A stretch of DNA of 64,000 bases, taken from NCBI GenBank assembly GCA_004144175.1, contig SEFT01000005.1:62001-126000 (forward strand). Direction: 5' to 3'. The position numbers and the translations under genes were made by a program. The notes beneath the pieces were generated by a model. The model ran no database searches, was not told the origin of the DNA, and saw only the letters and a program-made list of their open reading frames with translations. Shown here piece by piece: positions 52,080 through 60,898 of the stretch. The stretch is from Sphingobacteriales bacterium. GTDB lineage: Bacteria; Bacteroidota; Bacteroidia; Chitinophagales; Chitinophagaceae. Positions within the stretch are counted from its first letter, which is position 1. Every line of letters begins with the position of its first letter.

Positions 52080-52469
52080 ATTGGTAATTTCGGTTGATAG
52101 TATTCCAAAGAATGGCTATTATTTTAAAAGGTTAAGGTTTGATTTTCAGGCAAATCTAATAAACTGCGGGGAGTTTAATTCGCTATTATCTAAAGTCAGT
52201 TCAACTTGTGCCAGTCAAACCTACAAGTATACTGGCTTGTAGCAATACCAACAGCATTTTATACACATACTGTTGGCAAATACTGCAACCGTATCTAATA
52301 TCTCGTCGGGGACAGAGCAGAATAATAGCTACCTTTCAGAATATTTCCAGCTGTTGGCTGGGCAGATATTTGCAGTGCAAAAGCAAAAAATATTTGCACA
52401 TTTGTACAAATAAATCGGAAAACATTTGTACATTTGATGAAATTCTGAGAAAATAATAATCACTATAAA
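52080..52469. other. recA upstream region
   Basis: 390 bp without a gene. It contains two hairpin-forming inverted repeats (CTACAAG..CTTGTAG near 52222-52244 and CCAACAG..CTGTTGG near 52248-52275) and then the recA control site with two GTAC motifs. Confidence 0.6.
52400..52436 (+). promoter_or_regulatory. recA control site: two GTAC motifs overlapping the promoter
   Basis: ATTTGTACAAAT (52400-52411, perfect palindrome) and CATTTGTACATTTG (52423-52436). The second contains TACATTTG (52429-52436), an exact -7 consensus, so a bound repressor would block RNA polymerase. A TTTG at 52401 lies 24 nt upstream, long for a -33 element. Shares the TTGTACAA core with the site at 48122. Confidence 0.5.
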
Positions 52470-53465
52470 ATGGCAGTTGACGACAAATTAAAAGTATTAA
52501 AACTCGCTCTTGACAAGATCGAGAAGGATTATGGTAAGGGATCGGTAATGATGCTTGGTGACAAGCAGCAAGACAAGATCGAGGTGATTAGTACGGGTTC
52601 GTTAGGATTGGATGTGGCATTGGGCGTTGGCGGTTTTCCAAAAGGCCGTATCATAGAGATATATGGTCCGGAATCTTCAGGTAAAACCACAATTGCCATT
52701 CATACCATTGCCGAAGCTCAAAAGAAAGGCGGTATCTGCGCTATCATAGATGCGGAACACGCATTTGATGCAGGATATGCACGCAAGCTGGGTGTAGATG
52801 TAGACAACCTTATTATCTCTCAGCCCGACTATGGTGAGCAGGCACTTGAAATCGCCGACCGCCTGATCTCTTCAGGTGCGGTAGATGTGGTGGTTATCGA
52901 CTCGGTGGCGGCACTGGTACCCAAAGGTGAGTTGGAAGGTGAAATGGGTGACAGCAAGATGGGCCTGCAGGCACGTCTTATGAGCCAGGCCCTGCGTAAG
53001 CTTACCGCAACTATCAACCGTACTAACTGCTGCTGTATCTTCATCAACCAGCTGCGCGAGAAGATTGGTGTGATGTTTGGTAACCCTGAGACTACTACCG
53101 GTGGTAACGCACTTAAGTTCTATGCTTCGGTGCGTCTTGACATCCGTCGTATCAGCCAGATCAAAGACGGTGATGTTGCCAGCGGTAACCGTACACGTGT
53201 TAAAGTAGTAAAGAACAAAGTAGCTCCCCCATTCCGCCAGGTTGAGTTCGACATCATCTTTGGTGAGGGTATCAGCAAAGTGGGCGAAGTGATAGATATG
53301 GGTGTGGACCTGGGTATACTCGGTAAGAGTGGTTCATGGTTCAGCTACGGTGATAATAAGATAGGCCAGGGCCGCGATGCAGTGAAGCAATTCCTACATG
53401 ATAACCCTGAAGTGATGGACGAAGTAGAAGGCCGCATCCGCGAGGCTTTGCAACAACCAGCGTAA
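52470..53465 (+). CDS. recA: Recombinase A
   Basis: 331 residues. Strand exchange and SOS coprotease. Walker [10 protein letters not shown] (66-74), [20 protein letters not shown] (Walker B and L1), [37 protein letters not shown] (L2 region) and [18 protein letters not shown]. The C-terminal tail is short compared with E. coli RecA, as usual in Bacteroidota. ATG at 52470. Confidence 0.98.
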   Translation: MAVDDKLKVLKLALDKIEKDYGKGSVMMLGDKQQDKIEVISTGSLGLDVALGVGGFPKGRIIEIYGPESSGKTTIAIHTIAEAQKKGGICAIIDAEHAFDAGYARKLGVDVDNLIISQPDYGEQALEIADRLISSGAVDVVVIDSVAALVPKGELEGEMGDSKMGLQARLMSQALRKLTATINRTNCCCIFINQLREKIGVMFGNPETTTGGNALKFYASVRLDIRRISQIKDGDVASGNRTRVKVVKNKVAPPFRQVEFDIIFGEGISKVGEVIDMGVDLGILGKSGSWFSYGDNKIGQGRDAVKQFLHDNPEVMDEVEGRIREALQQPA

Positions 53466-53482
53466 TTAGTAAGTACCAATAC

Positions 53483-53514
53483 AAAAACGCCATCCTTACC
53501 GGGTGGCGTTTTGC
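53483..53514 (+). terminator. recA terminator
   Basis: AAAACGCCATCC pairs with GGGTGGCGTTTT (one G-T pair, short loop), followed by TGCTTTTTG, 18 bp past the stop. Confidence 0.8.
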
Positions 53515-53594
53515 TTTTTGTGCAAAACGCTTTAGCAAGATTGGGTAATGTATATCTGCAAAAATTGCAGGATTTGGGGGAATGACTAAGAGTG

Positions 53595-53747
53595 TTACTC
53601 AGCAGGTGTAGGTGCGTACCACTTGCCGAGTACTTTATATACCCTTCCTACTATGGCCGCCTTACGGCGAATAAGATTATGAATACCAGCAAGAAATATC
53701 GGACCAACAATTATTAAGGCAAACAGCGCCTTCACCAGAAACATCAT
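53595..53747 (-). CDS. Putative 50-residue single-helix membrane protein
   Basis: ATG 53747 (a second ATG follows) to TAA 53595. Encodes MMFLVKALFALIIVGPIFLA then GIHNLIRRKAAIVGRVYKVLGKWYAPTPAE: one N-terminal hydrophobic helix and a basic/amphipathic tail. It lies 80 bp downstream of ppa on the same strand and converges on recA. No family known; the coherent helix-plus-basic pattern supports it as real. Confidence 0.45.
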   Translation of the reverse strand: MMFLVKALFALIIVGPIFLAGIHNLIRRKAAIVGRVYKVLGKWYAPTPAE

Positions 53748-53827
53748 TTTTGTAAGGGGAATTATGCCCTAATAGTTAAAAAAATCGTGCCTGGTTGCAG
53801 TGTAATATCTTGTCATTCAACTTTCTA

Positions 53828-54340
53828 CTACTGCACCCAGGCATCTTCGATCAGCTTCATCGCTTCAGCCGTGCCTGCCCTGCCTATCGGTATAAACCGT
53901 TTTCCTTCGGCCTGGTTGTACGAGATGAAGAAATGTTCTATCTGCCGGATGATGGCCGGTGATAGTTGTTCCAGCTCTGTAATGTGGCCATAAGTACTCG
54001 AGAGGTCGAATACGGCGATGATGCGATCGTTCCTCACGGTTTTACTCTTTGTCTGCTCTGCTTTTATGGCGCCTATCACGCGGCAGGTAACGTAACAACC
54101 CGTGAACGTCGGGGCATCCATCAGTATCATGATGTCTATCGGGTCTCCATCCTGCGCCTTGGTGCCGGGTACAAAGCCAAAGTCGTAAGGAAATTCAGCA
54201 CCCAATGGCAGCGACTTTTTTAGCGTAAATACATTGCGTGCCTCGTCGTGCTTGTACTTGTTGCGGCAGCCCTGCGGCGACTCTACTATTGCCTCAACAA
54301 GGTTGTGTCCTAAGCTGTTGGAAGATTTAATGCCTGTCAT
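53828..54340 (-). CDS. ppa: Inorganic pyrophosphatase (class I)
   Basis: 170 residues from ATG 54340; an upstream extension to 54373 is unlike the family. Family I signature DGDPIDIMIL with metal-binding aspartates, preceded by FPYDFGFVPGT and RNKYKHDEARNVF, followed by VIGAIKAEQTKSKTVRNDRIIAVF. Pulls biosynthetic reactions by hydrolysing PPi in the cytoplasm. Confidence 0.9.
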   Translation of the reverse strand: MTGIKSSNSLGHNLVEAIVESPQGCRNKYKHDEARNVFTLKKSLPLGAEFPYDFGFVPGTKAQDGDPIDIMILMDAPTFTGCYVTCRVIGAIKAEQTKSKTVRNDRIIAVFDLSSTYGHITELEQLSPAIIRQIEHFFISYNQAEGKRFIPIGRAGTAEAMKLIEDAWVQ

Positions 54341-54528
54341 ACCGGCGAAAGTACACCAAAAGCACACCAGCAATATAATCGTTAGAATAGCAACCGGGCT
54401 GTGGTACGGTTTTTTACTTAATTATCTAATTACCAGCGATTATAGTTTTACAATATAAAAAATGGATCAAACCTGTCCTTAGTTACCATGTGTATAAATT
54501 ATATTCACAATAAAAACTGGCTACCCTG

Positions 54529-57345
54529 GTGACTAATACCATAGAGCAAACCGCCCCCGAGATGAAATCAACACAGTTTGACTTTATCCATTTTCCGGGT
54601 TTTGCCGGGTTTATCCTGGAGAACCACCTGCCCGACTATGTGCGCGAGCAGCTTATAGTTGCGCGCCAGATGAACGTACCGCTGCTAAAGTTCTTCAGTC
54701 ACCTTACCGATGAGCAATTAATAGAGGTAGGCACACCCGGGCACATAGAGTTTCTTACCTATGCTAAAGATAACAGGCTGGATGAGTTATTGAACGTATC
54801 GCTGGAAAGATGGAAGAATGACCAATTGGCTATTCAGAACATTGCCAAGACAGACGTTGCGGCTGAGGACATTACGCTACTAACCTACGTGCGCAAACGT
54901 TGCCTGCTCAAGTTTTTGCCGCTATACACTACCGATCCTTACGAGATCATTGAAGTGATAAAAGAAACGGAGGCCTATGATACCATTTCCGTTACGGCAT
55001 CAGCCAATGTATATATCGACATCTTAAAAGAGCAGATACAGGAGCATACCCATTTTATCGAGACCATTACCAATACTACCCCCGGCCTCAACTATGTGTA
55101 TAATATAGCCGAGGGTAAGATGATATATGCGAACAGAAACTACGAGGACTATCTCGGGTATGCCCTTGCAGACCTGAAGACGATGGGTCCGGAGATGTTC
55201 CGCAATTTGGTACATCCTGACGACCTTGTACATTCAGCTTCGGTTTTCAGGAGATTTGAGAATGCCGGAAACGGACAGGTGATATCGTGGGAGCAACGGT
55301 TAAAAAATCATAAAGACGAATATAAATGGCTGCGCCATCATGCATCGGTATTTAAACGAGATGCTTCAGGCCAGGCAATAGAGATCGTAGGCATAGCGCT
55401 GGATATCGATCTGGAAAAGCGCACCGCAGAGGAACTAATAAAAAGCGAGGAGAGCCTGCTGGAGAGCCAGATACTGGCCGATATGGCAAGCTATGAAATG
55501 GACGTGGCTACGCAGTTGATCACCGTATCTCCTAACTTCTACAATATTACCAGGCAGCAACCAGGTTTTGCAAGATCCAAATACCTGGAGAATGTGCATC
55601 CCGGCGATCGTGCGAAGGTAAATGAGTCGCTACGAAAGACATTAGAAAATGGCGCACCGTATGAAACCGAGTATCGTTACACGGTAGATGGAAAAGAAAA
55701 GATCATCTGGTCGAGAGGCAGACTATACGAAGAAAACGGCAAGCGCACCATACGCGGTACACTGATGGACGTGACGGAGCGCTACCACATCATACAAAAA
55801 CTACAACGCAGCGAAGAGCTATATAAACAAGCGCAGGCACTGTCGCATATCGGCAACTGGTCGTGGTTCATCGCTACCAACAGGATCACCTGGTCGGATG
55901 AGCTATATAACATCTTCGGTATTAAGAACCGTGAAGAGAACATAACTTACGACCGCTACATATCGTTGATACACCCTGACGATAAGAGTAAGCTCATCGA
56001 TGCTATAGAACATTCGCTGAAAACGCATCAGCCTTACGACCTTACCCATCGCATTCTGCTCGATAACGGACAGATAAAAGTCATACATTCCAAAGGCGAA
56101 GTGCTGCTATCTCCGGAAGGCCAACCATTCAAGATAGCAGGTACGGGGCAAGATGTAACAGAGAAGCACTATACAGAAGAGCGCCTGCGCGAAAACCAGG
56201 AGTTCATTAGAAAAGTAGCTGATACTACCCCATCGCTGATAGCATCGTATAATATAAAGACCGGGGAATATACCTACCTCAATAAAGCTTTTACCAAGAT
56301 ACTGGGCTACGAAGTGGAAGAAGTGATGGAAAAGGGAATGGGCTTTGTTATGGAGATCATCCACCCTGATGACGTAGAGATGGTAATGGAGAAAAATGCC
56401 GCAGCACTTGCTGAAGCAAACGCCCAGGTACCGGAGGATGGAAATGAACTAACCGCTGAATTCAAATACCGCCTTCGTCACAAGAATGGAAAGTACCATT
56501 GGTTCCATACATATGGCACCATCTTCGACCGCGATGCCGAAGGTAAGGTAGAGCATATATTGAATGTATCGGTAGATATAACTGACCAAGAAGAGGCCGA
56601 GCAGACACTGTATCGTAAGAATATATTGCTGCAGCAGTCGAATGCCAGCCTGGAAGAATTTGCCTATGTAGCCAGCCACGACCTGAAGGAGCCGTTACGT
56701 AAAATAGCCACCTTTGGGGATAGGCTGATGTCTACTCAGTATGAAAATCTGGACGATTCGGGTAAGGCATTTATAGATAAGATCATTGACTCGTCGCGCA
56801 GGATGCAGACGATGATCAATGACCTGCTGAATATTTCTATTATATCGGGCAACAAATCGTTTTCTCCAACCAACCTGCGGGAAATACTAGACGATGCCCT
56901 TGCCGCGCTCGAGTTCAAGATCGAAGAAAAAGGCGCTGTGATAAAAAGTGATAATCTGCCGGTGGCAAATATCGTGGTATCGCAGTTCAGGCACCTGTTC
57001 CAAAACCTGATCAGCAACTCGCTGAAATTCTCCAGGGCCGGTGTTACGCCCGAGATAACCGTTAGTTGCCAATACCTGACACCGCAGGAAGTAGAAGACC
57101 CGACGGTAACCAAAGCCGCCCGCTACCTGAGCATCAGTGTAGCAGATAACGGTATAGGATTTGATAACCAGTATGCTAACAAAATATTTACTATCTTTCA
57201 GCGTCTGCATTCCAAAACCGATTATGAAGGTAACGGTATTGGACTGGCCATATGCAGGAAAATTGCCGAAAACCATGGCGGAACTATTTTCGCCACAGGT
57301 GTTTTAAATCAAGGTTCAACGTTCACAGTCATTATTCCAGCATGA
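54529..57345 (+). CDS. Multi-PAS sensor histidine kinase (soluble)
   Basis: 938 residues from GTG 54529 (an alternative ATG at 54562 removes 11). No membrane helix. An N-terminal helical, RsbR-N/globin-like region (about 15-160) is followed by four PAS/PAC modules (HFIETITNTTPGLNYVYNIAEGKMIYANRNYEDYLG; SQILADMASYEMDVATQ; QALSHIGNWSWFIATNRITWS; FIRKVADTTPSLIASYNIKTGEYTYLNKAF). HisKA has His717 (YVASHDLKEPLRK) and HATPase has NLISNSLKFS, DNGIGFD and GNGIGLAICR. The ATGA overlap with the response regulator gene gives a kinase-regulator pair. Confidence 0.92.
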   Translation: MTNTIEQTAPEMKSTQFDFIHFPGFAGFILENHLPDYVREQLIVARQMNVPLLKFFSHLTDEQLIEVGTPGHIEFLTYAKDNRLDELLNVSLERWKNDQLAIQNIAKTDVAAEDITLLTYVRKRCLLKFLPLYTTDPYEIIEVIKETEAYDTISVTASANVYIDILKEQIQEHTHFIETITNTTPGLNYVYNIAEGKMIYANRNYEDYLGYALADLKTMGPEMFRNLVHPDDLVHSASVFRRFENAGNGQVISWEQRLKNHKDEYKWLRHHASVFKRDASGQAIEIVGIALDIDLEKRTAEELIKSEESLLESQILADMASYEMDVATQLITVSPNFYNITRQQPGFARSKYLENVHPGDRAKVNESLRKTLENGAPYETEYRYTVDGKEKIIWSRGRLYEENGKRTIRGTLMDVTERYHIIQKLQRSEELYKQAQALSHIGNWSWFIATNRITWSDELYNIFGIKNREENITYDRYISLIHPDDKSKLIDAIEHSLKTHQPYDLTHRILLDNGQIKVIHSKGEVLLSPEGQPFKIAGTGQDVTEKHYTEERLRENQEFIRKVADTTPSLIASYNIKTGEYTYLNKAFTKILGYEVEEVMEKGMGFVMEIIHPDDVEMVMEKNAAALAEANAQVPEDGNELTAEFKYRLRHKNGKYHWFHTYGTIFDRDAEGKVEHILNVSVDITDQEEAEQTLYRKNILLQQSNASLEEFAYVASHDLKEPLRKIATFGDRLMSTQYENLDDSGKAFIDKIIDSSRRMQTMINDLLNISIISGNKSFSPTNLREILDDALAALEFKIEEKGAVIKSDNLPVANIVVSQFRHLFQNLISNSLKFSRAGVTPEITVSCQYLTPQEVEDPTVTKAARYLSISVADNGIGFDNQYANKIFTIFQRLHSKTDYEGNGIGLAICRKIAENHGGTIFATGVLNQGSTFTVIIPA

Positions 57346-57764
57346 GGCACATGAAAAGACACTCAGTATTTATCGTAGACGACGACCAGGACGACAGGGA
57401 GTCGATCAGGGATGCGTTTCTGCAAAACAAACATGAACAGGATTACAAGTTCATGGTGAATGGTGAACAGCTTATTGCTTATCTGAATGAGGAAGGCAAC
57501 AGCCTTGACTCTCCGATCATCTTGCTGGACCTGAACATGCCGGGCAAAGACGGTAAACAGGTAATACGGGAGATAAAAGGCAATACCGGCCTTCGCCCCA
57601 TACCTATTATTGTGATGACCACATCGTCTTCAGAGAAAGACAAAGTAGCATCGTATGAGCTGGGCGCTAACTGTTTCGTAACAAAACCGGATAGCTACAA
57701 AGAACTGGTAAACATCACCGACTCTATAGCTAAGCTATGGTTTGTGGAGGCCAAGGCCGTATAA
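57342..57764 (+). CDS. Single-domain response regulator
   Basis: 140 residues, receiver domain only. Acidic cluster VDDDQDD (12-18), phospho-acceptor Asp63 in LLDLNMPGKDG, MTTSSS (Thr switch) and the invariant Lys in FVTKPDSYKEL. No output domain, so it acts by protein contacts or as a phosphorelay link. The ATG overlaps the kinase stop (ATGA at 57342-57345), indicating translational coupling and direct partnership with the upstream kinase. Confidence 0.93.
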   Translation: MRHMKRHSVFIVDDDQDDRESIRDAFLQNKHEQDYKFMVNGEQLIAYLNEEGNSLDSPIILLDLNMPGKDGKQVIREIKGNTGLRPIPIIVMTTSSSEKDKVASYELGANCFVTKPDSYKELVNITDSIAKLWFVEAKAV

Positions 57765-57786
57765 AAAGCCTTTTGATAAAAAGTAT

Positions 57787-57827
57787 AAAATGAATAGAGC
57801 GGCTGTTGTAGCCGCTCTATTCATTTT
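57787..57827. terminator. Bidirectional terminator after the response regulator
   Basis: AAAATGAATAGAGCGGCT pairs perfectly with its complement (18 bp, loop GTTGT), with T/A flanks, between converging genes. Confidence 0.88.
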
Positions 57828-57843
57828 ACTATTGTTGTCGATA

Positions 57844-60663
57844 CTATGACTTCTCGGGATACAGAATAGATACAAACTCGTTCTTACCATTGAACAGCGT
57901 CTTTGCAGTTTGCTGTATGTCGCTGGTCGTAAGCTTGTCTATCCATTTGTCATACTCCAGGGTGTTCTGCTTGTTCTTGCCCCATACGAGTATCTGCTCC
58001 ATCTGTCCCAGCCAGTAGCCGTTCTCCTGCATTTTAGTGCGGTGCTTTTCATGCCATTGAGATTTTACTTTATCGAGGTCTTTAGCCTGCGGCCCTTTTG
58101 TCTTCAGGGTATTGATCTCTTCTTTTGCAGCAGCCAGCAGCTTGTCTACATTTTCCGGTCCGCACGGCAGGTATAGCGCCATGGTATAGTTAGCATATGG
58201 CTCTTTCTCGATGCTCGCATCAAAGCCGCCGCCATAGATGCCGCCCAGTTTTTCGCGCAGCTCTTCTACTACTTTTATGTTCAGTATTTCAGATACTGCC
58301 TGTGCTTTCAGGTGGAAGTCTTCTGTATAAGGCACCTCACCCGTATACAGCGCTAGTATCATGCTCTGTGGTTCAGAACCTTTCTTGTACTTAATAGTGT
58401 GCGTGCCGGAAATAGGACGCACGCCATTGTCCTTAAACGCAACCGTTTTCTTTGCAGCAGGTATGCTACCAATGTAGGTTTCGATCAGCGGCAATGCCGT
58501 CTGCGGATCTACGTTACCTGCCAGGAAGAAGTGATAACCGTCGGCAGTACCTAGCTCATCCTGGTAAATGCTCATAGCCCTTTCCAGGTTTATCGCTTCA
58601 AAATGCTCCGGCTTAGGCACCGGGCTATTTGCCAGCGGATTATTCTTGAACAGTACCGAGTAGGTAGTATCCATAAAAGCATACTGCGGGTTAGATGACA
58701 AGAACAGTAGCTGTGCTTTTTGTTTTTGCTTGAAGGCATCAAACAGCGGCTTATCTACACGCGGCTGCGTCAGGCGCAGGTGCAGCAATTGCAGCATTGT
58801 TTCAAGGTCCTTCACCGTACTGTTGCCCGATACGCTGTTCGATATCTCACCCAGACTGGCGCTTACGCGCATATTCTTACCGGCAACCACTTTCTCCAGG
58901 TCGGTAGGCGTAAAGTTGCCTACGCCCATAGCGCTTGCTACGCTCGATGCATATTGTGCATTGTATTTGTCGGCTACGCCGTAGCTATTGGTACCGCCTT
59001 TTTTTACACCTTTCAGCAGTATCTCGTCCGTCTTAAAATCGGTAGGCTTGATAGTTACCTTGATGCCGTTGCTCAGCGTATAGGTAGTTGCTCCAAGGCC
59101 TGCCTCTTCTTGCTTCGACACCACCTTACCTGCAACAGGCTTCTTGTCCATCAGGCTCGATGCCACTACTCTTTCTTCCAGTGGGCTTACCTGCTGTTGC
59201 AGGCCTGCCTGCACTTTAGCTACCAGTTCGGCATTGGTGGGCAGTTTCACGCTTTCGCTGCTTGGGCCGGTGATGAGCGAGAATGTATTGGCGGATGACA
59301 GCCATTCTTTCACCAGTGAATTCAGCTCGGCCAATTGTATACCAGGTACCATTTGCTGGTGGTAGGCATATTCATTTTCGATGCCCGGCATCGCTTCTTC
59401 TGTGAGGAAGTTGCGTATGTATTCATCTACATAAGTTCCGCTCTCAGTAGTATTGCGCTCATTATAAGCTTTTTCCATCTGGCTCATGGTGTTCTTCTTA
59501 GCCAGGTCGAGCTCACTTTGATTAAAACCATATTGCTTCACGCGTGCCAGTTCTGCGGTCACCGCATTCAGTGCTTTGTCTACACCATCGGCCCCGAATA
59601 CTGCCATCGCCAGGAAGTTCTCATAACCACGCGCCCATGAGTCCATACCCGTAGCTGCAAACGCGAACGGAGGATTACTGCCGCGAGACAGGTCGCTCAG
59701 CCTGCGGTTGATGATCTGCTGCGCCAGCCTGTCTTTGATCGACTCGCGGTAGTCGCCCAGCGTTTTATCTTCTTCGGCCTTCTGTGCCGGGAAGATGATC
59801 TGCAGCCTATAGTTGGTTGCTTCCTTATCGGTCAGCACCATAGCGCTTGGCTTCTGGCGTGCAGGTACCTCGGGTATAAAGCGATTCTTCGATTTAGATG
59901 GATTCTTAAGCCCTGCGAAGTGTTTGTTGATATACTTCATAGCAGTAGCCGAATCGATATCACCTACTACGGCAACAGCCTGAAGATCGGGACGGTACCA
60001 GTCATTGTAGAAGTCGCGGATCGTGCCGTACTTAAATGTTTTCAGGATGTCGTCTTTACCGATAGGCAGGCGGCTTGCATAGCGCGAACCCGAAAGCACC
60101 TCGGGCAGGTACTTATCCATCATACGTTGCTCTGCGCCTTTACCCAGGCGGCTTTCTTCCAGCACAACCCCTCTTTCATCATCAATATCTTTATCGGTAA
60201 GCAAGGCATTATGCGCCCAGTCTTCAATGATCTGGAAGCCTTTATCAAGGTTGCCTGCTTTGTCGGTCGGTACGGGTAGTATATATACCGTCTCATCGAA
60301 GCCGGTATATGCATTCAGGTCTGCGCCAAACTCTACGCCTATCGACTGCAGGTAGCTTACCAGCTCATTCTTCTTAAAGTTTTTCGTTCCATTGAAGTTC
60401 ATATGCTCCAGGAAGTGCGCCAGGCCTTGCTGTGCATCATCTTCCAGTATAGAACCAGCATTTACCGCCAGCCTCAGCTCCACCTTCTTTTCAGGCTTCT
60501 GGTTTGGGCGTATGTAGTAAGTAAGTCCGTTCGGTAATTTCCCCTTGATCACCTTCGGGTCTTTGGGTAGTGGTGCCTTCAGGTCCTGGGCAATAGCAAC
60601 GTTGGTAGCGCCGGCCAGCAATAGCAATGCAATGGCCCTGCGCAGCAAATAAGTACTTTGCAT
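57844..60663 (-). CDS. M16-family zinc peptidase, periplasmic
   Basis: 939 residues, two M16 halves. Signal peptide MQSTYLLRRAIALLLLAGATNVAIA. Inverted zinc motif HxxEH at 83-87 (HFLEHMNFNGT), with the distal Glu in DDERGVVLEESRLGKGAEQR. The second half (from about 500) lacks the motif, as normal for pitrilysin-type proteins. Family members degrade small peptides in the periplasm or process exported proteins. A single-gene unit; ATG 60663. Confidence 0.93.
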   Translation of the reverse strand: MQSTYLLRRAIALLLLAGATNVAIAQDLKAPLPKDPKVIKGKLPNGLTYYIRPNQKPEKKVELRLAVNAGSILEDDAQQGLAHFLEHMNFNGTKNFKKNELVSYLQSIGVEFGADLNAYTGFDETVYILPVPTDKAGNLDKGFQIIEDWAHNALLTDKDIDDERGVVLEESRLGKGAEQRMMDKYLPEVLSGSRYASRLPIGKDDILKTFKYGTIRDFYNDWYRPDLQAVAVVGDIDSATAMKYINKHFAGLKNPSKSKNRFIPEVPARQKPSAMVLTDKEATNYRLQIIFPAQKAEEDKTLGDYRESIKDRLAQQIINRRLSDLSRGSNPPFAFAATGMDSWARGYENFLAMAVFGADGVDKALNAVTAELARVKQYGFNQSELDLAKKNTMSQMEKAYNERNTTESGTYVDEYIRNFLTEEAMPGIENEYAYHQQMVPGIQLAELNSLVKEWLSSANTFSLITGPSSESVKLPTNAELVAKVQAGLQQQVSPLEERVVASSLMDKKPVAGKVVSKQEEAGLGATTYTLSNGIKVTIKPTDFKTDEILLKGVKKGGTNSYGVADKYNAQYASSVASAMGVGNFTPTDLEKVVAGKNMRVSASLGEISNSVSGNSTVKDLETMLQLLHLRLTQPRVDKPLFDAFKQKQKAQLLFLSSNPQYAFMDTTYSVLFKNNPLANSPVPKPEHFEAINLERAMSIYQDELGTADGYHFFLAGNVDPQTALPLIETYIGSIPAAKKTVAFKDNGVRPISGTHTIKYKKGSEPQSMILALYTGEVPYTEDFHLKAQAVSEILNIKVVEELREKLGGIYGGGFDASIEKEPYANYTMALYLPCGPENVDKLLAAAKEEINTLKTKGPQAKDLDKVKSQWHEKHRTKMQENGYWLGQMEQILVWGKNKQNTLEYDKWIDKLTTSDIQQTAKTLFNGKNEFVSILYPEKS

Positions 60664-60898
60664 AATGTGTGATAAACTTTAGGTATACAAGATAGTGCGT
60701 TCTATCATAATTAGGTAGTGCTTGCGCTGTTTCCGGTCGTTAATTTTTTCTTATTAAACAGGCTGCTTAACCATCTGAAAGTTTCAATTGCTGATTAAAT
60801 TTCTACCCCGATACTAATATTATTTCTATAATCAAATACCTGATTTCAGACATACAAAACCTATCTTCGCATTCTGATATTTCATTACATCAACATCT

